Source: Entonaema liquescens
Taxonomy: Eukaryota > Ascomycota > Sordariomycetes > Xylariales > Xylariaceae
Assembly (NCBI GenBank): GCA_902805475.1
Contig: CADCSX010000025.1
Location: 620,001 to 684,000, forward strand
Reading direction: 5' to 3'
DNA: 64,000 bases
Positions 10,830 to 22,800 of the stretch are shown here, in pieces (the stretch's first letter is position 1; each line of letters begins with the position of its first letter). The notes beneath the pieces are model-generated. The model was given only the letters and a program-made list of their open reading frames with translations, was not told where the DNA came from and searched no databases. The position numbers were made by a program, and so were the translations under genes.

Positions 10830-13470
10830 CTAACGGGGGCTGCGGCTCCGTCGACGACTGCGACTCTGGTCTCTTCGGTCTCGCCTAGACTCGATGCTCC
10901 GGTCCCTTCGGTCTCGGTCTCTGTCGCGTCGTGATTCATTACTTCTATCCCGACGGCTGCGCTTGTCCCTATCCCCATCGCGATCTCTGCGATCCGTCTC
11001 ACGGTCACGATCTCTTTCGCGGTACTTGTCACGATCACGGTCGTGGTCGCGATCTCTGTCTCGAGCACCTTCTCCGCGGTACCTATCGCGGGACTGATGC
11101 CGTTCGCGGGCCCTGCTTCGATCTCTATCCCGGCTTCGATCACGATCCCGCCGGCGGCTGCGACTCCTAGTTCGACTGCGCCGCCGTTCTCGTCGATCAT
11201 CCCTGTCGCGCTCTTTCTCTTTGTCTCGACGGTCATCCCTATCCCTGTCCCCAGCCCGGTCACGCTCTCGGTATTTATCCGTCCGTTCAGTTCGGTCACG
11301 ATCACCAGGCCTGTACCGGTCAATCTCGTCGGGAACACGGGCCCTCTTAGCCTCGGGTGAACGTTCTCCAGTACTCCATTTATCGTCAACTCCGGGGACG
11401 GGTAGACCCTTCTCACGAGCCTCGCGTTGCGCTGCCAAATAAGCTTTTGCTTCCTGCTCACGTTTCTTAATCTCCCCTTGCTTCCAGGCTTCGGCATCAC
11501 TAATGTCGGGCTTGCTAGCAGTAGCTGGCCGAGAACGGGATCGACTCCGCGGAGGGCGCGACCGAGGCTTCTCGGCTCTTGGTTTAGGTGAGCGAGATCT
11601 CTCCCGACGGTCGTCTCGTTTGTCGGGGCGGACACGTGAGCGACTTTGGTCGCGTCTCTCTCGATCATCTCTACGCCGAGAACGGCTTCGCTCTCTGCGG
11701 TCGGGCTTGTACCTATCCCGTGAGCGGCTTCTTTCGTGTCTGTCGCGATGAGTTCGTGCGCGCGAACGACTTCTATCCCGTTGCCCCGGACGGTAAAAGT
11801 CCCTATCTCTCTCTACAATCCGGTCGCGATCTCTAGAACGGCTGCGTTCCCGGCGGTCCAGTCGATGTCTTGATCGGCTCCGCTCCCGTCGATCAGATCT
11901 GGCATGGGATCGGCTACGTTCCCTAACACGGTCGCGATCACGATGCCTTCGATCATCTTCCGTACCACGTGACCGGTCACGATGGTGTCGGGAAGGGGCC
12001 GGGCTAGGTCGTCTCTCCTCTTTACTCTTACTGTCCTTAGACTCTTTGCTTTCCTTGGCTTCTTTGGACTCAGCGGGCTCCTTAGGCTCCTTAGATTCCT
12101 TAGATGGTTTTGTTTCCTTTACATCCTTTGCGTCCTTGGGTTCTTTTGACGACGAATCCTTAGAATCAGACTTCGTAAGCTCAGGCGTTTTCTTCGTATC
12201 CGAATTCTTAATGGAATCACGACGTATAGGCTGTATAGCGGAAGCTGGCTTCGTCCTTCGCGGAGGCGGCACGAGAGCCTCATCAACCTCAAGTTCGGGT
12301 TGTTTAGCAGCGCTTCTTTTGCTCTCCCGTAGAAGGTTTTCAAGAGCTTCCCTCTCGAGCCTTTCATGATCCTCTTTGGTAAGTTCTTTCTTCAGCTCTT
12401 CAGGCTTGCCACGATCACGATTATCCCTAGGGGATCGCTCTCGGTGCCGTCGCTCGCGACTATCCCGACGACGGCTACGCTCGCGGTCTCGATCACGATC
12501 TCTGTCACGATCTCTCTCACGGTCCCTATCGCGATGTCGCGACCTCTCCCGTGACCTGTGCCTTGACCTCGTTCTAGATCTGCGTCGATCGTGATCCTTT
12601 TCCCTATCCCGCTCTCTGGCGCGCCGGCGCTCCTCCCTCTCTTTCTCCCTTTCGCGCTCGCGCTCTGCTTCTTTCTTTTCGCGTTCTCGCCTTCGGGCAT
12701 CTCGCTCCTCCTTACGCTTAGCCTCGGCCTTTTCTAGTTCACGCTCTCTCTCACGTTCCCTTTTTTGCGTTCCTCCCGCTCGATCTTACGTTTCTCCTCT
12801 AGGATCTGCTCTTCCTTCGCCCTAAGTTCTCGTCGAATGCGGTCGCGTTCTTCTAAACTGTGAGCTGATTCGGCGGCGTACTCTGCGTCCGTTTTAGAAC
12901 CGCGTTCTTGTTCTTCCTTGGCCGCCTCGATTCCGATTTCGACTTGACGTAGTTCACGCATTCGCGTCTCGATAGCCTCCACATCGATCAACTGGTCAAG
13001 GACTTCCTCAGCTTTTGATAGACTCCAGAGCGATCGAGAGCACCGTCAATTAGGGCAGCAGCCTTTCGACGGTCAAGGGTAAGAAGTTGCGCGGGATTAC
13101 GCTCGAGTTCTTGTTCGGCGACTTCGAGAATAGATTTGGTAACCTGAGCCTCGTAGTCCTATTTGGTCACAGGAATTAGTACACATGGTCTTGCAACTAT
13201 ATAGTACTGCGCCGTAGACAAGCGGTCGCGAATACTCACGCTCTGCTCGAATTTCTCCCAAATTTGTTTGCGAATTGCATCGTAACCACCCTTCTTCTTA
13301 AAGCTATGGGCCAATCCTTCGATCGCGGATCGCGTAGCAGACGGTAGAGGTAGATCCGAAGCCTTGAATTTTCGGGGCGCGAGAGTCGTAGCACCAGTAG
13401 TCGGAGCGGTAGTTTGCTCGGCGGAAGCCATGGTGGTGGCCGCCGAGGCCATCTGGCCTCGCGAGACCAA
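10830..13470 (-). CDS. SHG1: SHG1/BOD1-domain protein (COMPASS component) with long RS/RD-rich tail; two apparent frameshifts
   Basis: Exon 1 is 13240-13470 and exon 2 is 10830-13158, with an intron of 81 nt. The start at 13470 is the upstream of two close ATGs (the other is at 13452). The N-terminal ~130 residues match the Shg1/BOD1 domain: a conserved FKKKGGYDAIRKQIWEKFEQ stretch, then RKAAALIDGALDRSGVYQK. Shg1 is a subunit of the Set1/COMPASS histone H3K4 methyltransferase in yeast. The C-terminal ~600 residues are charged and coiled-coil-like, then RS, RD and RE dipeptide-rich like splicing-associated proteins. Reading through needs one extra base twice: in the T-run at 13013-13016 (after ...GVYQK) and in the T-run at 12761-12766 (after ...EREERKK). 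With both, the total is 853 aa. Both fall in homopolymers, so assembly error is the likeliest cause. Confidence 0.82.
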
Positions 13471-14034
13471 GGTATTTATTCGAAGAGAAGAATGAGCATG
13501 TGAATTTGATTCAGAAGCGAATCAAATATCTAGCATCACGGTTTCCCTAGATGGTTGAATAACAAAAAAGTTATTTAAAGAAGAAGAAAAGAAGGGACCC
13601 GCGAACTACGGATCAAAGAAACGCGAATGATTAAATTGGTGAAGGGTTGGAAAGTTGAGTAGACCCTGGAGATTAGCTCCGAGAGCCTGGGAGGAAATTC
13701 AATGGGACCTGACAGCCTTGGGCCGTTAGTCAGGTTAGGTACTTAGATACTTCCCCGATAAGAGACGGGACTGTGCACAATCGCCGCGTTCAAGCATGCA
13801 TTTTATTTTTATTTGGTCCGTGCACAAGCTTAGTTTCCGTCTTGTTTGATTGGAGGCTCCAAATCCACAACCCGAATGAACTTCACGTCAGTCAGTATCG
13901 TCGGCAGTCGTCATCTCAACCGTTCACCACCTACGAGGGCCCCTACCTTTCAAGGCCAAGGAGAGTGCTTCTACTATACGAAACAAACTACGAGACCAGC
14001 CAATTGAGGCAACACCCCGCTTCAAATATCCATA
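13471..14034. promoter_or_regulatory. divergent promoter region, SHG1-like / complex I candidate
   Basis: The 564 bp between two divergently oriented start codons contain no ORF of their own that I support. They must hold both promoters. No specific factor site is called. Confidence 0.5.
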
Positions 14035-14360
14035 ATGGTGCATCGAGTCGTTTTCTGGGAGGCTTCGGTATGACTTCAGAGAAGGAATAAACTCCCCACC
14101 AAGTGAATTATAACTAACCTATCAACACAGGCGTTGCCGTCCGCTTCTGGCAACTCGGCCTCGAAATGCGACCTTTCTTCAACAGGGGTTCTCTATGGGC
14201 TTACCCGGTGTTTGCCGGAGTTGGCGCAAGCTTCGGATACTGGTTACAGGGTGTTGACGAGAGACAATCGGCCATCTTGGAGGAGCGGAAACAGTCCATT
14301 CTGGAGAAGAGGGCACGAAAGGCAGCTAGAGATGCCGAAAAGGCAGGAGCAACCGCATGA
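14035..14360 (+). CDS. small fungal complex I accessory subunit candidate (14-kDa annotated type); one apparent frameshift
   Basis: Exon 1 is 14035-14067, the intron 14068-14130 (63 nt) and exon 2 14131-14360. Exon 2 encodes VAVRFWQLGLEMRPFF, a hydrophobic segment (about residues 28-50, LWAYPVFAGVGASFGYWLQG) and a charged Ala/Arg/Glu-rich end. Fungal proteins of this shape starting MVHRV.FW.GFG are, as I recall, annotated as an NADH:ubiquinone oxidoreductase 14-kDa subunit of the inner mitochondrial membrane. Exon 1 starts exactly so (MVHRVVFW), but to reach GFG and join exon 2 in phase one base must be added in the G-run at 14057-14059. With it the product is 87 aa. The family name is from memory and less certain than the gene itself. 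Confidence 0.62.
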
Positions 14361-14635
14361 AAGAAATAAAATACCCTACCTCGGATACTCGGTTCAATGT
14401 ACATATAGAGGAATTACGGGATAAAGGGTCAGCAATTAAGAGCAAATCAACATGTTCTTGTCCAAGAATACGGCACAGTATTTTACGTATTTGACGATCT
14501 TGTATTCGCTATCCCATTATGGGTACCGCTAAGAGCCTTTGACATATCATCATATCCTTCAAGTACCTAAGGTTGAAAGATTCAGCCCAAATCAGCCCTA
14601 TTATCTAAATACCTTGACTCTCTCGGACCCCCCTT

Positions 14636-16120
14636 CTAGTTGGACTCTTCGAGTTTTCGCAGTAAATCTGGCACTGACGTTGGCTGTACTGTTCCTAGCT
14701 CTGAGATGATGAGTGATAGGTATTTGTCTGGTGTGGTGTCATATAATAGTCTGAAAGAAGCGCTTGAACTTCGCTCAGGGTCAATCTCGTTGTATGTGAG
14801 AGAGTCTGTCGCCACTCGCTCTGTAATGTTGACAGTCTCGCAGAGGACAATAACGGGTAAAGCCAACTGCTTTGCGGCAATTGCAATGTCGCAAGTACCT
14901 GTCCGTGCGTACATGGATCCATTATTAAACATGGACTCAGCAGCAAGTATAACTTTTGTGACGTCCTGTAGGTAACACCTTAGCCCACCAAAATCGCCGC
15001 AGTAGGACACTCTCAATCCGGCAGCAGTCAAATTCTTGGCTAGTGTTTGACCCTTCCTCTCATACGGGTCGTCAAGCACAACAACTTTGAACTTCCTCTG
15101 GGCGATCGTGTGAGCTTGAAGAAGAGCTTGTTCAATAAGAGTGCTCCGTCCGAAAGTTAGCACAACATCGCCATCTTGGATCTTCTCCGAAGTCTTCTCG
15201 GTTATAACGAGATCAGCCATGCTAATCCGTTCTTGTATGAAGGTATCTATGCTGCTGCATAGTTGCTTCTTTGCCTCTGCTTCGGGCACATCAGGATCGA
15301 TCTTGCTAACTTGCAATTTAAGCCAACGTATAGCATTTCCCATGGAAAAACACATCGGACGACATGCTGTGAGATACTCGATCTGAGGATTTAAGACATG
15401 AGGTGTTAAATGTCTTGCGAGAGTGTTACCAGGAGGTGTAGTATATGAGTCAATGACCTATTTCATCGTTAACATAGCTGTAACTTAGGATAATTGCAAT
15501 CGAGGGATGAATACCTTTTTGAAGGCCAGAAGTGTTGCTTTTAGTCTCGTGATGCTCTCATCGATTGTGAATGTGGCCATTTGCTGACCTAGTGCCAAGA
15601 CAGTATGGTGGACATCTTTATCAGCTTGAGTTATCGGTATCCTCTTAGCCATCGACAGATGACTAAAGCATTCGGGTATCGTGAACTTTGGTTCAGCTGG
15701 AACAGCGGGCACAGGTCCCTTAGATGCCACTGGCCTTCCTGCTGCCCCCGAAGTAGTTGCTGCACTCCCATCTTGCTTGCCCTTTGCCTTACCACCTTTC
15801 ACCTCGCCTGCAGATGGTCCTAATTGACCAGGAGTTGAAGATACGGCCGCTTCTCCCTTAGCAACCTCTTTTGACACCTTCGCCTGAGCGCGTCTTGCGG
15901 CCTTCTCTGCTTTGGCTTTAGCTTTTAATTCCGCGCCTGAGAGCTTTTGCGGTTTTGCAGCCTCAGCCGCCTCGCCCTTGTCATTTTTTGTAGGTACTTG
16001 AGCTTGGGCCGTCTCAGGTTTTATAGGTTGCTGAGCATGTTGAGTCTCCTGAGCCTGTTGGGTTTGCTGGGCTTCTTGGGGTTTAGCCTCAGGAGGCAGC
16101 TCATTCGGAGCTGTTGACAT
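14636..16120 (-). CDS. GCD2: translation initiation factor eIF2B, delta subunit
   Basis: Exons are 15515-16120 and 14636-15457, with an intron of 57 nt (15458-15514), giving 475 aa. The frame is open upstream to 16237, but the ATG at 16120 (MSTAPNELPPEA) fits the usual acidic/Ala-Lys-rich start of this subunit. Residues 1-130 are a low-complexity Ala/Lys/Gln-rich segment. From about residue 150 the eIF2B alpha/beta/delta regulatory fold follows, with VVLTFGRSTLIEQALLQAH, FKVVVLDDPYERKGQ, NGSMYARTGTCDIAIAAK and the closing NEIDPE region. eIF2B exchanges GDP for GTP on eIF2, and delta belongs to the regulatory half that senses phosphorylated eIF2. Its 3' end faces the complex I candidate across 275 bp. 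Confidence 0.95.
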
Positions 16121-18007
16121 GGTGATGCTTGTGCTTCCTGGTTCACCGAGAACGGAGTGACGGTAACGCCGCGCTTTAAGAAAACTACGGAACCAGTGTA
16201 TAAGCTTTCTCATTAAGTGAATGTGGTAAAATTTCACGTGAGCCTTAGGCTTAGAGAAATAAAATTGTGGGAAAACCCAAGCTTCATTTAATAATGTTCT
16301 TTAACTTTTTTTTTTGCGACCAATCTAGTTGCGCAAAGGAAACCTTTGAGTCACTCATAGCGCGGGGCAAGGAATATTTCTCGAATTGAATAAGCCACAT
16401 CATAGAGGGGTCAGTGTATCTACAAGTACCTGAGTACCAGTAATTTTGATGGAGTTAGCCACAATCTGCCACAATAATCTCCCACATATTGAAAAATCGA
16501 GATATATTTAGAATTCTATTGGTGCATCTTTTGTATAAGTGATGGTATAAATGCCTTCACATGCAGCCATCTATATTTTAAACGAGAATCCAAGAGCGAA
16601 TTATTGATCCTAGAAATATTCCAACAGAAGGAAATAGGCACACTGTCCCAAACATCTATGTTGGACTTTCATGTCCTACGTTAGGGGAAAACGGATGATG
16701 TGTAACTACCAAAAAGCAATCCCCCCAAAAAGATGAATTTAAGCATCAATATTCCAAGGACCGCGATTCGGTAGGATATAATGTTCCAGAACAAGAGATT
16801 TTCATCAGCTCCGAAGGCGATTCTTAGTCTAATAGCGGTGAAAACCGAAGATCAGTGTTTGTTGAAAATATTGTATATTGACACATGTCACCTGTATAAG
16901 TGCTCATGCTCGCTCAAATTATGGATAATATTGCCACAATGTAAATCACGGTGTTTTTTGATTACCATACTGTTAGATACGAATCCCCTATTTTCGGATT
17001 TTGTTTAGCGCTTCCTCAGCAGCTCAAACTTATATTTGAATTCTCAAATGATATTTTGACAATACTTGTATAGGTAGGCTTAGTCGAAGGCCTGAAGATG
17101 AACCGCTTTTTTCTAGTCCTGGTGACTATATTGGTACGAATCAGCCGCTATAATGCCGGCGACACAGCCGCGAATCTCCGGTAGACTCTCATCTGTCGTG
17201 CTAGTGGATCCAAGTAACACACGGCATTCAATAGGTTTGTGTAGGTAGTATCAAGGCTAATTAGTGGGGTGAAATACCGGAATACTGTAAGGAGCATACG
17301 GTCCAGATCTATGTTTTAAGTGTATGATTATGCAGGGGGGGAGGGATTATCATGCATATGTATGACCGGGAACATATGTGATGTTGAGGTGTTTCTCGCG
17401 TGCGACTTACACGGTATTATTAGCTAGACCTGGTTTTCTAACAACTTATTAACCATGTCGAGTTAATAGCTTGTAATATCTTTTAGCCGTCAAAGTCGTA
17501 TTTGAGATTTGACACGAGCTAATTTCAACTCGTAAACGGTTTCTTCCCGATATTTCTTTAGTCGGAAAGATGCCGTAATTCAAGCCCGATGAATCCTTTC
17601 AACTAGTAAAAACCCCGCGAGGAGACCCCGCACTTCCCGGTCGTGGCTTTACCGATTAAGGTGGTCCTCGACTCCTTGGAAGCTTGGAAGTCTTGGACTG
17701 TGTATTGTCAAGCCGAAACACACGGTACCTGAATCACCTGCACTTGCACCTGCACTTGCACCTGCACCTACATCATATCGACTTAATAATAATAAGCCAC
17801 TTATTTGAGTGGCCATTCAAGATGGGAAGCCATGTCATGCTTTATCTACCCTTTCCTTCCCATTTTCGTGTCACCAAATATACCTACCTAGATATATAAA
17901 CTTAACTCTAATCCATCCGAATCTTTTGTTTGTTTTCTAATTCACGATTACTCTGCACGTCCTTGTTTCAATCTTATAATCAGCGAAGTCCTTACATTTA
18001 TTTCATC
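16121..18007. other. intergenic, promoters of eIF2B delta and dihydroxyacetone kinase
   Basis: No gene is supported in this divergent 1.9-kb gap. It contains a T-run near 16305 and a short minisatellite of TGCACT/TGCACC hexamers at about 17738-17772. The frame of the kinase extends upstream to 17930 without an ATG and is not used. Confidence 0.5.
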
Positions 18008-19889
18008 ATGTCGGCTAGACATTTCATCAACGATCCTACTCTGCTGGTGAACTCAGCTCTCGAGGGCCTCACTCTTACTAACCCTGCCGTTGCTCTGGAC
18101 GCTGAAAATAAGATCGTTTATAAGAGACCCAGTCATGAGCCCTCTCAAGTCTCAATTATCAGCGGCGGTGGTAGTGGGCACGAGCCGAGCTTTGGTGCCT
18201 TTGTCGGTTCCGGTCTCCTCTCAGCTGCTGTAGCTGGGACTATCTTTGCATCGCCTAGCGCGGAGCAAATACGCAGGGCTATAACCTCAAGAGTGGATAC
18301 TAATAAGGGTGTCTTGGTCACCGTCATGAACTATACTGGTGATGTTCTTAATTTCGGTATGGCAGTTGAGAAAGCGAAAGCTGATGGTCTAAATGTCGAG
18401 ATGGTCATTGTTGGTGATGACGTTGGGGTCGGCAGGGAAAAGGGGGGCAAAGTTGGCAGGAGAGGAATCGCTGGAACAGTACTAGTCCACAAGATAGCCG
18501 GCGCTCTCGCAGCACAGGGGCGCAGCCTCGAAGAAGTTTACAAGGTCGCAAAACTCACCGCAGCTAATCTTGTGAGCGTCGGAGCCAGCCTTGACCATGT
18601 GCATGTGCCCGGAAGAGCGCTCGGCTCAAACGCCGCCGAGAGCCTCCAAGAAGGAGAGGTAGAGATTGGAATGGGTATCCACAATGAGGCAGGATCAGGA
18701 CGAAAGAAAGTCGATCTTCCAGAGCTCGTAGGCACAATGCTGTCACAGCTTCTAGACCAGAACGACAAAGATAGGGCGTTCCTCAACGTAAACTCTAACG
18801 AAATAGTGTTGCTTGTGAACAACCTCGGAGGCGTCAGTGTTCTCGAACTGGGTGGTATCACTGCTGAGGTGGTGAAGCAACTGAAGTCATCTTGGGGCAT
18901 TCAGCCTGTGAGGATTCTTAGCGGAACATACAGTGAGTATTCTCTGATCTTTGATGAATATTAACCACTAATTGCGAGCACCATAGTGACGAGCTTGAAC
19001 GGCCTGGGCTTCAGCATCTCGCTCCTGAATGTTGTAAATACAGATATCGGTGGCCCGAGCATGATTCAACTATTAGATTATCCGTGTGAGGCTACCGGCT
19101 GGTCAGCACCGATCCAGAAGACTACATGGGAGGCAAAGAACTCCGCTACTAGGGAAAACGGAGCGGGCCCCGATCATAGCATCAAGCAAAGTGGCCTTAA
19201 GGCCAACGGCAATGCATTCAATGATGCCTTGGCCTCAGGTTTGCGGGCACTCGTGGCTGTCGAGCCAGAGGTGACAAGATATGACACAGTGGTCGGAGAT
19301 GGCGACTGCGGTATCGGATTGAAGCGCGGTGCTGAAGGTAAGTCGACGCTAGAAGTATAGGCAAAGGACCGTAAATTAACAATTCGCAGCTGTCCTCAAT
19401 CACATAAAGGAAAAGCCAGCAACAGGTGACGTCGTTGTCGATCTCGCTCATATCGTTACGATTGTTGAGAACGCAATGGACGGTACTTCAGGAGCGCTAT
19501 TTGCGATCTTCCTAAACGCTCTGGTCCATTCTCTCCGAACACTCGCACCAGGAGACGCATCCCCAAAAATATGGGCTGCCGCTCTCAAGCAGAGCTGTGA
19601 TGCGCTATCGAGATATACACCGGCCAGACCTGGTGACCGTACGCTGGTTGATGCCTTGTATCCGTTTGTTGAGGTTCTCGGAGAGACTGGAGATCTTCAG
19701 AAGGCCGCTGAAGCTTCAAAGAAAGCCGCCGAGGATACAAAGGGGATGAAACCTAGTCTCGGTCGGGCAGTGTATGTAGGGGGCTCCGGATTCGAGCAAG
19801 TGCCTGATCCAGGTGCCTGGGGATTGGCAAGCTTTTTCCTAGGCTTGGCCGGGATCAAGTCTGATGATGAGAGCTGGGAAACTATATAA
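18008..19889 (+). CDS. DAK1: dihydroxyacetone kinase
   Basis: Three exons, 18008-18932, 18987-19337 and 19390-19889, with introns of 54 and 52 nt, give 591 aa. The DhaK domain occupies residues 1-330: the phosphate/substrate loop GGGSGHEPSFGAF near 53-65, and the histidine that binds dihydroxyacetone covalently in this family is best matched by H225 in GMGIHNEAG. The usual family sequence there is HNEPG, so Pro to Ala is a small deviation. The DhaL domain follows from about 390, with the Mg-ATP motif VVGDGDCGIGLKRGAE and later AMDGTSGALFAIFLNAL. The enzyme uses ATP to phosphorylate dihydroxyacetone (or glyceraldehyde), feeding glycerol-derived carbon into glycolysis and detoxifying dihydroxyacetone. 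No frameshift is seen. Confidence 0.97.
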
Positions 19890-20199
19890 TTGTTAGTTCA
19901 CCTACGGGTCCTGTAATGGTATAAAGCCAATTTTGGTAGTGCAGAAAGTATAATCAGATTTAGTAATATCTGCGCCCTAATTCATCCCATTATCACGGCC
20001 TTCTCTGTTGCTCAATATGTTCCTCTCAGGCAGTTTCTTCAAACTGCTATTACCATAATGAGCATATCCACAAGACATATTACTGCATTAGTATGTTTTC
20101 TCGGCCTTCACGTCTTGTCTACCTATTTTAGACGCCGCATAATAAAGGCACGCCGTGTACAATAGTGGAATGGCATAACTGAATTCCCTCTCTATTTCT
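19890..20199. other. convergent 3' region, kinase / Sm-D2
   Basis: The 310 bp between two facing stop codons are AT-rich, with nothing beyond likely 3' UTRs and poly(A) signals. Confidence 0.5.
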
Positions 20200-20726
20200 C
20201 TAGCTGAGTAGGACTAGGATGACGGAATCTCCTCTCAAAAACCTGTAAAAGACGTAAAAATTAGCTCCCTGTCACCAAGCTATGCGTAGGGTGCACCCAA
20301 CATACATCTTGCTGATAAACCGATCCTTATTGACGGGTCTGCCTTTCTTTCCATTTGATAATTTTGGCGTCTCGGTCCACATCTCCTTCACATTCTCCAG
20401 GACCATGTTACAATGGCGGTCAAAAGCTTTGACGCGAGCTAGGAGCTTCCGGTTGTTGCGACAGGAGATTAGGACTTGAGTATGACTTCGAACAGCGGTC
20501 TGGAGGATGGATAGAGGCCCGGCGCTAAACTCGTGTTCCTCAAGAAGCGAGATCTCGTATTCCCTGTTCGCGCGTTAGAAAAAGAGGTCGGTAGATAGGT
20601 CGCGAGACGAGTTACATACGTCAGTTCATTGCGTGGCTTGGTGAGAAGCTCCCTAAATAAATATGATTAGCTTTGGTTATAATGATATATAGGCATTGGA
20701 GCTTACTGGATCTTGTTGTCCGCCAT
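20200..20726 (-). CDS. SMD2: small nuclear ribonucleoprotein Sm-D2
   Basis: Four exons on the minus strand (20707-20726, 20620-20652, 20306-20563, 20200-20242) join in phase to give 117 aa. The first two exons are only 20 and 33 nt. The protein begins MADNKIQELLTKPRNELTEY, then EISLLEEHEFSAGPLSILQ. The Sm fold is clear: Sm1 around VLISCRNNRKLLARVKAFDR, and Sm2 near the end with MFLRGDSVILVLLS. Sm-D2 is one of seven Sm proteins that form the ring on U1, U2, U4 and U5 snRNAs for pre-mRNA splicing. Every intron has GT..AG ends and supports the family's exact sequence, so this call is firm despite the lack of a long ORF. Confidence 0.96.
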
Positions 20727-21237
20727 CTTGATTGTTGGGGTTGGGTTATTTAGATCAAAAAGCGACGGTTGGTCAAAGTTGAGGCAAGGCTGAGATGTTT
20801 GGTTGCGTCTGGTTCTTGAAATCTACAAAGTCTTAAGAAGAAAGAGAGACGTGATTGGTCATAACGCGTCTGGCCCACACATAAGGTACCTAGTTAATTC
20901 ATAGCTGGATAAGGGTTATGCCTTTAATGCAAATGGAATAGGTCCCCACTTTGGTGCAGAAGATAGTACATAGGTACCTACCTAGACACATGTATCTTCT
21001 GTAATGTACTTCGTACCTTATGCGGGGACGTTCATCGACAACTCCAACTTTGTACTTAGGTACTTCGGTTAAAAGATATCAGTTTTTTTAACCCGAGGAT
21101 ATCAATTCTCCCGACCGCATCGAAAACCGCTTGTCGCAACTCTACCCCGGACCCTTGAAGCTTTAAACTCAGGTCCCTTGGTGCGCAAAGAGGTAGAGGA
21201 TTGCGCATCCGGAAATCTGGGGGAAAGACTGGATTAG
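20727..21237. promoter_or_regulatory. divergent promoter region, Sm-D2 / 3-hydroxyisobutyryl-CoA hydrolase
   Basis: 511 bp between two start codons. A perfect palindrome TAGGTACCTA occurs at 20971-20980, and related TAGGTA motifs near 20888 and 21055. No ORF is supported. Confidence 0.5.
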
Positions 21238-22800
21238 ATGTCTTTCAGAGTCTTAATAAGGAGAGCTGGGTTAGCAGCTACCACTGCTACCTCTCCGTGC
21301 TTGAGGGCAACTTCAGCTATGCCTCTAAGAGCTAAGATACTAAATCCTCAAGCTGCGGCACGAGCACAAGTATGACCAGGAGAGATGCTCTATTGGTGAA
21401 AATCTGCTGATTTGTTGATGCAGATGTCTACAAGCCCTGTTAGCGAAGTTCCCAAAGAGCTACATACAGACGAGCCCAACGATGTCCTCTTCAACAACAT
21501 ATATGGTCTGCGGACCATCGAGCTCAATCGACCCGCGAAACTTAACCCACTCGATGGCTCCATGATTAGGAAAATATTTCCTCGATTAGTCGAGTGGGAG
21601 AAGTCAGACATGGCAAATGTAATTGTCATGAAGGGTGCTGGTGAGAAGGCGTTTTGCTCTGGAGGCGATGTAATGGCACTGGCAACACAAAACAAAGAGG
21701 GACCAGAGGGCCAACGCAAGTCGGTGGAGTATTTCGCTCTGGAATACCAGTTAGATCACTACATTGCGACATATCAGAAACCATATATTGCATTTATGGA
21801 CGGTATCACAATGGGTGGTGGCGTGGGGCTTAGTATTCATGCTCCATTCCGAATTGCTACCGAAAGGACAGTCTTCGCAATGCCAGAGACCACCATAGGC
21901 TTTTTCCCGGACGTTGGTGCCTCATTCTTCCTGCCGAGGATGGCAGGCTCTGTAGGTACTTACCTGGCCCTGACAAGCGAAAGGTTAACAGGGGCAAACG
22001 TATTCTACTCGGGGATCGCAACCCACTACCTACATTCAACCAGTTTACCAAGTCTGGAGTCACGGTTGGCCGAGTTGCGGTTTAGGGATTATGACACTAT
22101 GGAAGAACGTCTTGCCATCATCGAGATGACTATCGAGGAATATGCGACCGGCTTACCGCCTACAGAGCCAATCCTGTTAAGTGGCGAACTTCGGAATGCC
22201 ATTGACCGGTGCTTCAATAAAAACAGCGTTGCCGACATTATAGCTGCCCTGCAGGCAGAACAAGGCGCCACTCAGCCATGGGCTGAAAAGACGCTGGAAA
22301 CTTTACATAAACGATCGCCAACGTCAGTTCACGTTGCTCTTAGGCAGATGAGGCTAGGTCGTGACTGGTCCATCGCGCAGACATTTGAAAGAGAACACCA
22401 AATAGCTGCTAGGTTTATGGAGCATCCTGACTTCACAGAGGGTGTAATAGCGCGACTAAAGACGAAAGAGACCCCAAAGTGGCAGCCCCCTAGTTTGGAA
22501 GATATTTCGCAAGGAAGCAACATCGCCGAGCCTTTCTTTCACACGAGTGACGACCCGCCAAAGTTGAATTTGGTGACGGATAGAGATTATAGTCAATATC
22601 CTTACCAATCCTTTGGTGTACCCAGTGAAGAGGATGTGGAAATGGTTGTTAAGTCATCTGGGTCATCCCGTCATGAGATTCGAGAAGAATTCGTCCGAAA
22701 GAAGAAGGGCAGGCAGGGCATTAGTGCCATCGTGGACGAAATTCTGTTCAGGAAGACCATTGTAAACGAGGAGGGTAAGGCGGAATGGAAAGAAGAATAA
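21238..22800 (+). CDS. EHD3: 3-hydroxyisobutyryl-CoA hydrolase, mitochondrial
   Basis: Exon 1 is 21238-21369 and exon 2 is 21424-22800, with an intron of 54 nt, giving 502 aa. Exon 1 encodes an Arg/Ala/Ser-rich leader starting MSFRVLIRRAG, as expected for mitochondrial import. The crotonase (enoyl-CoA hydratase/isomerase) fold follows: ELNRPAKLNPLD, KAFCSGGDV near 119-127, DGITMGGGVGLS near 170-181 (oxyanion hole), and MPETTIGFFPDVGASFFLP near 197-215, which carries the catalytic Glu and Asp of this subfamily. The enzyme removes CoA from 3-hydroxyisobutyryl-CoA in valine breakdown. The C-terminal ~130 residues, with a basic/acidic end, are usual for fungal members. No disruption is seen. Confidence 0.95.

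Noticed and set aside
10799..11668. Long minus-strand frame of 289 codons, and several plus-strand frames, over the SHG1-like gene
   Set aside because: They are shadows of the CGN/GAN repeat codons of the RS/RD tail; the frame ending at 10830 continues the conserved domain, the others do not.
16121..16237. Upstream extension of eIF2B delta to 16237
   Set aside because: The added residues look like translated leader; the ATG at 16120 fits the family's start.
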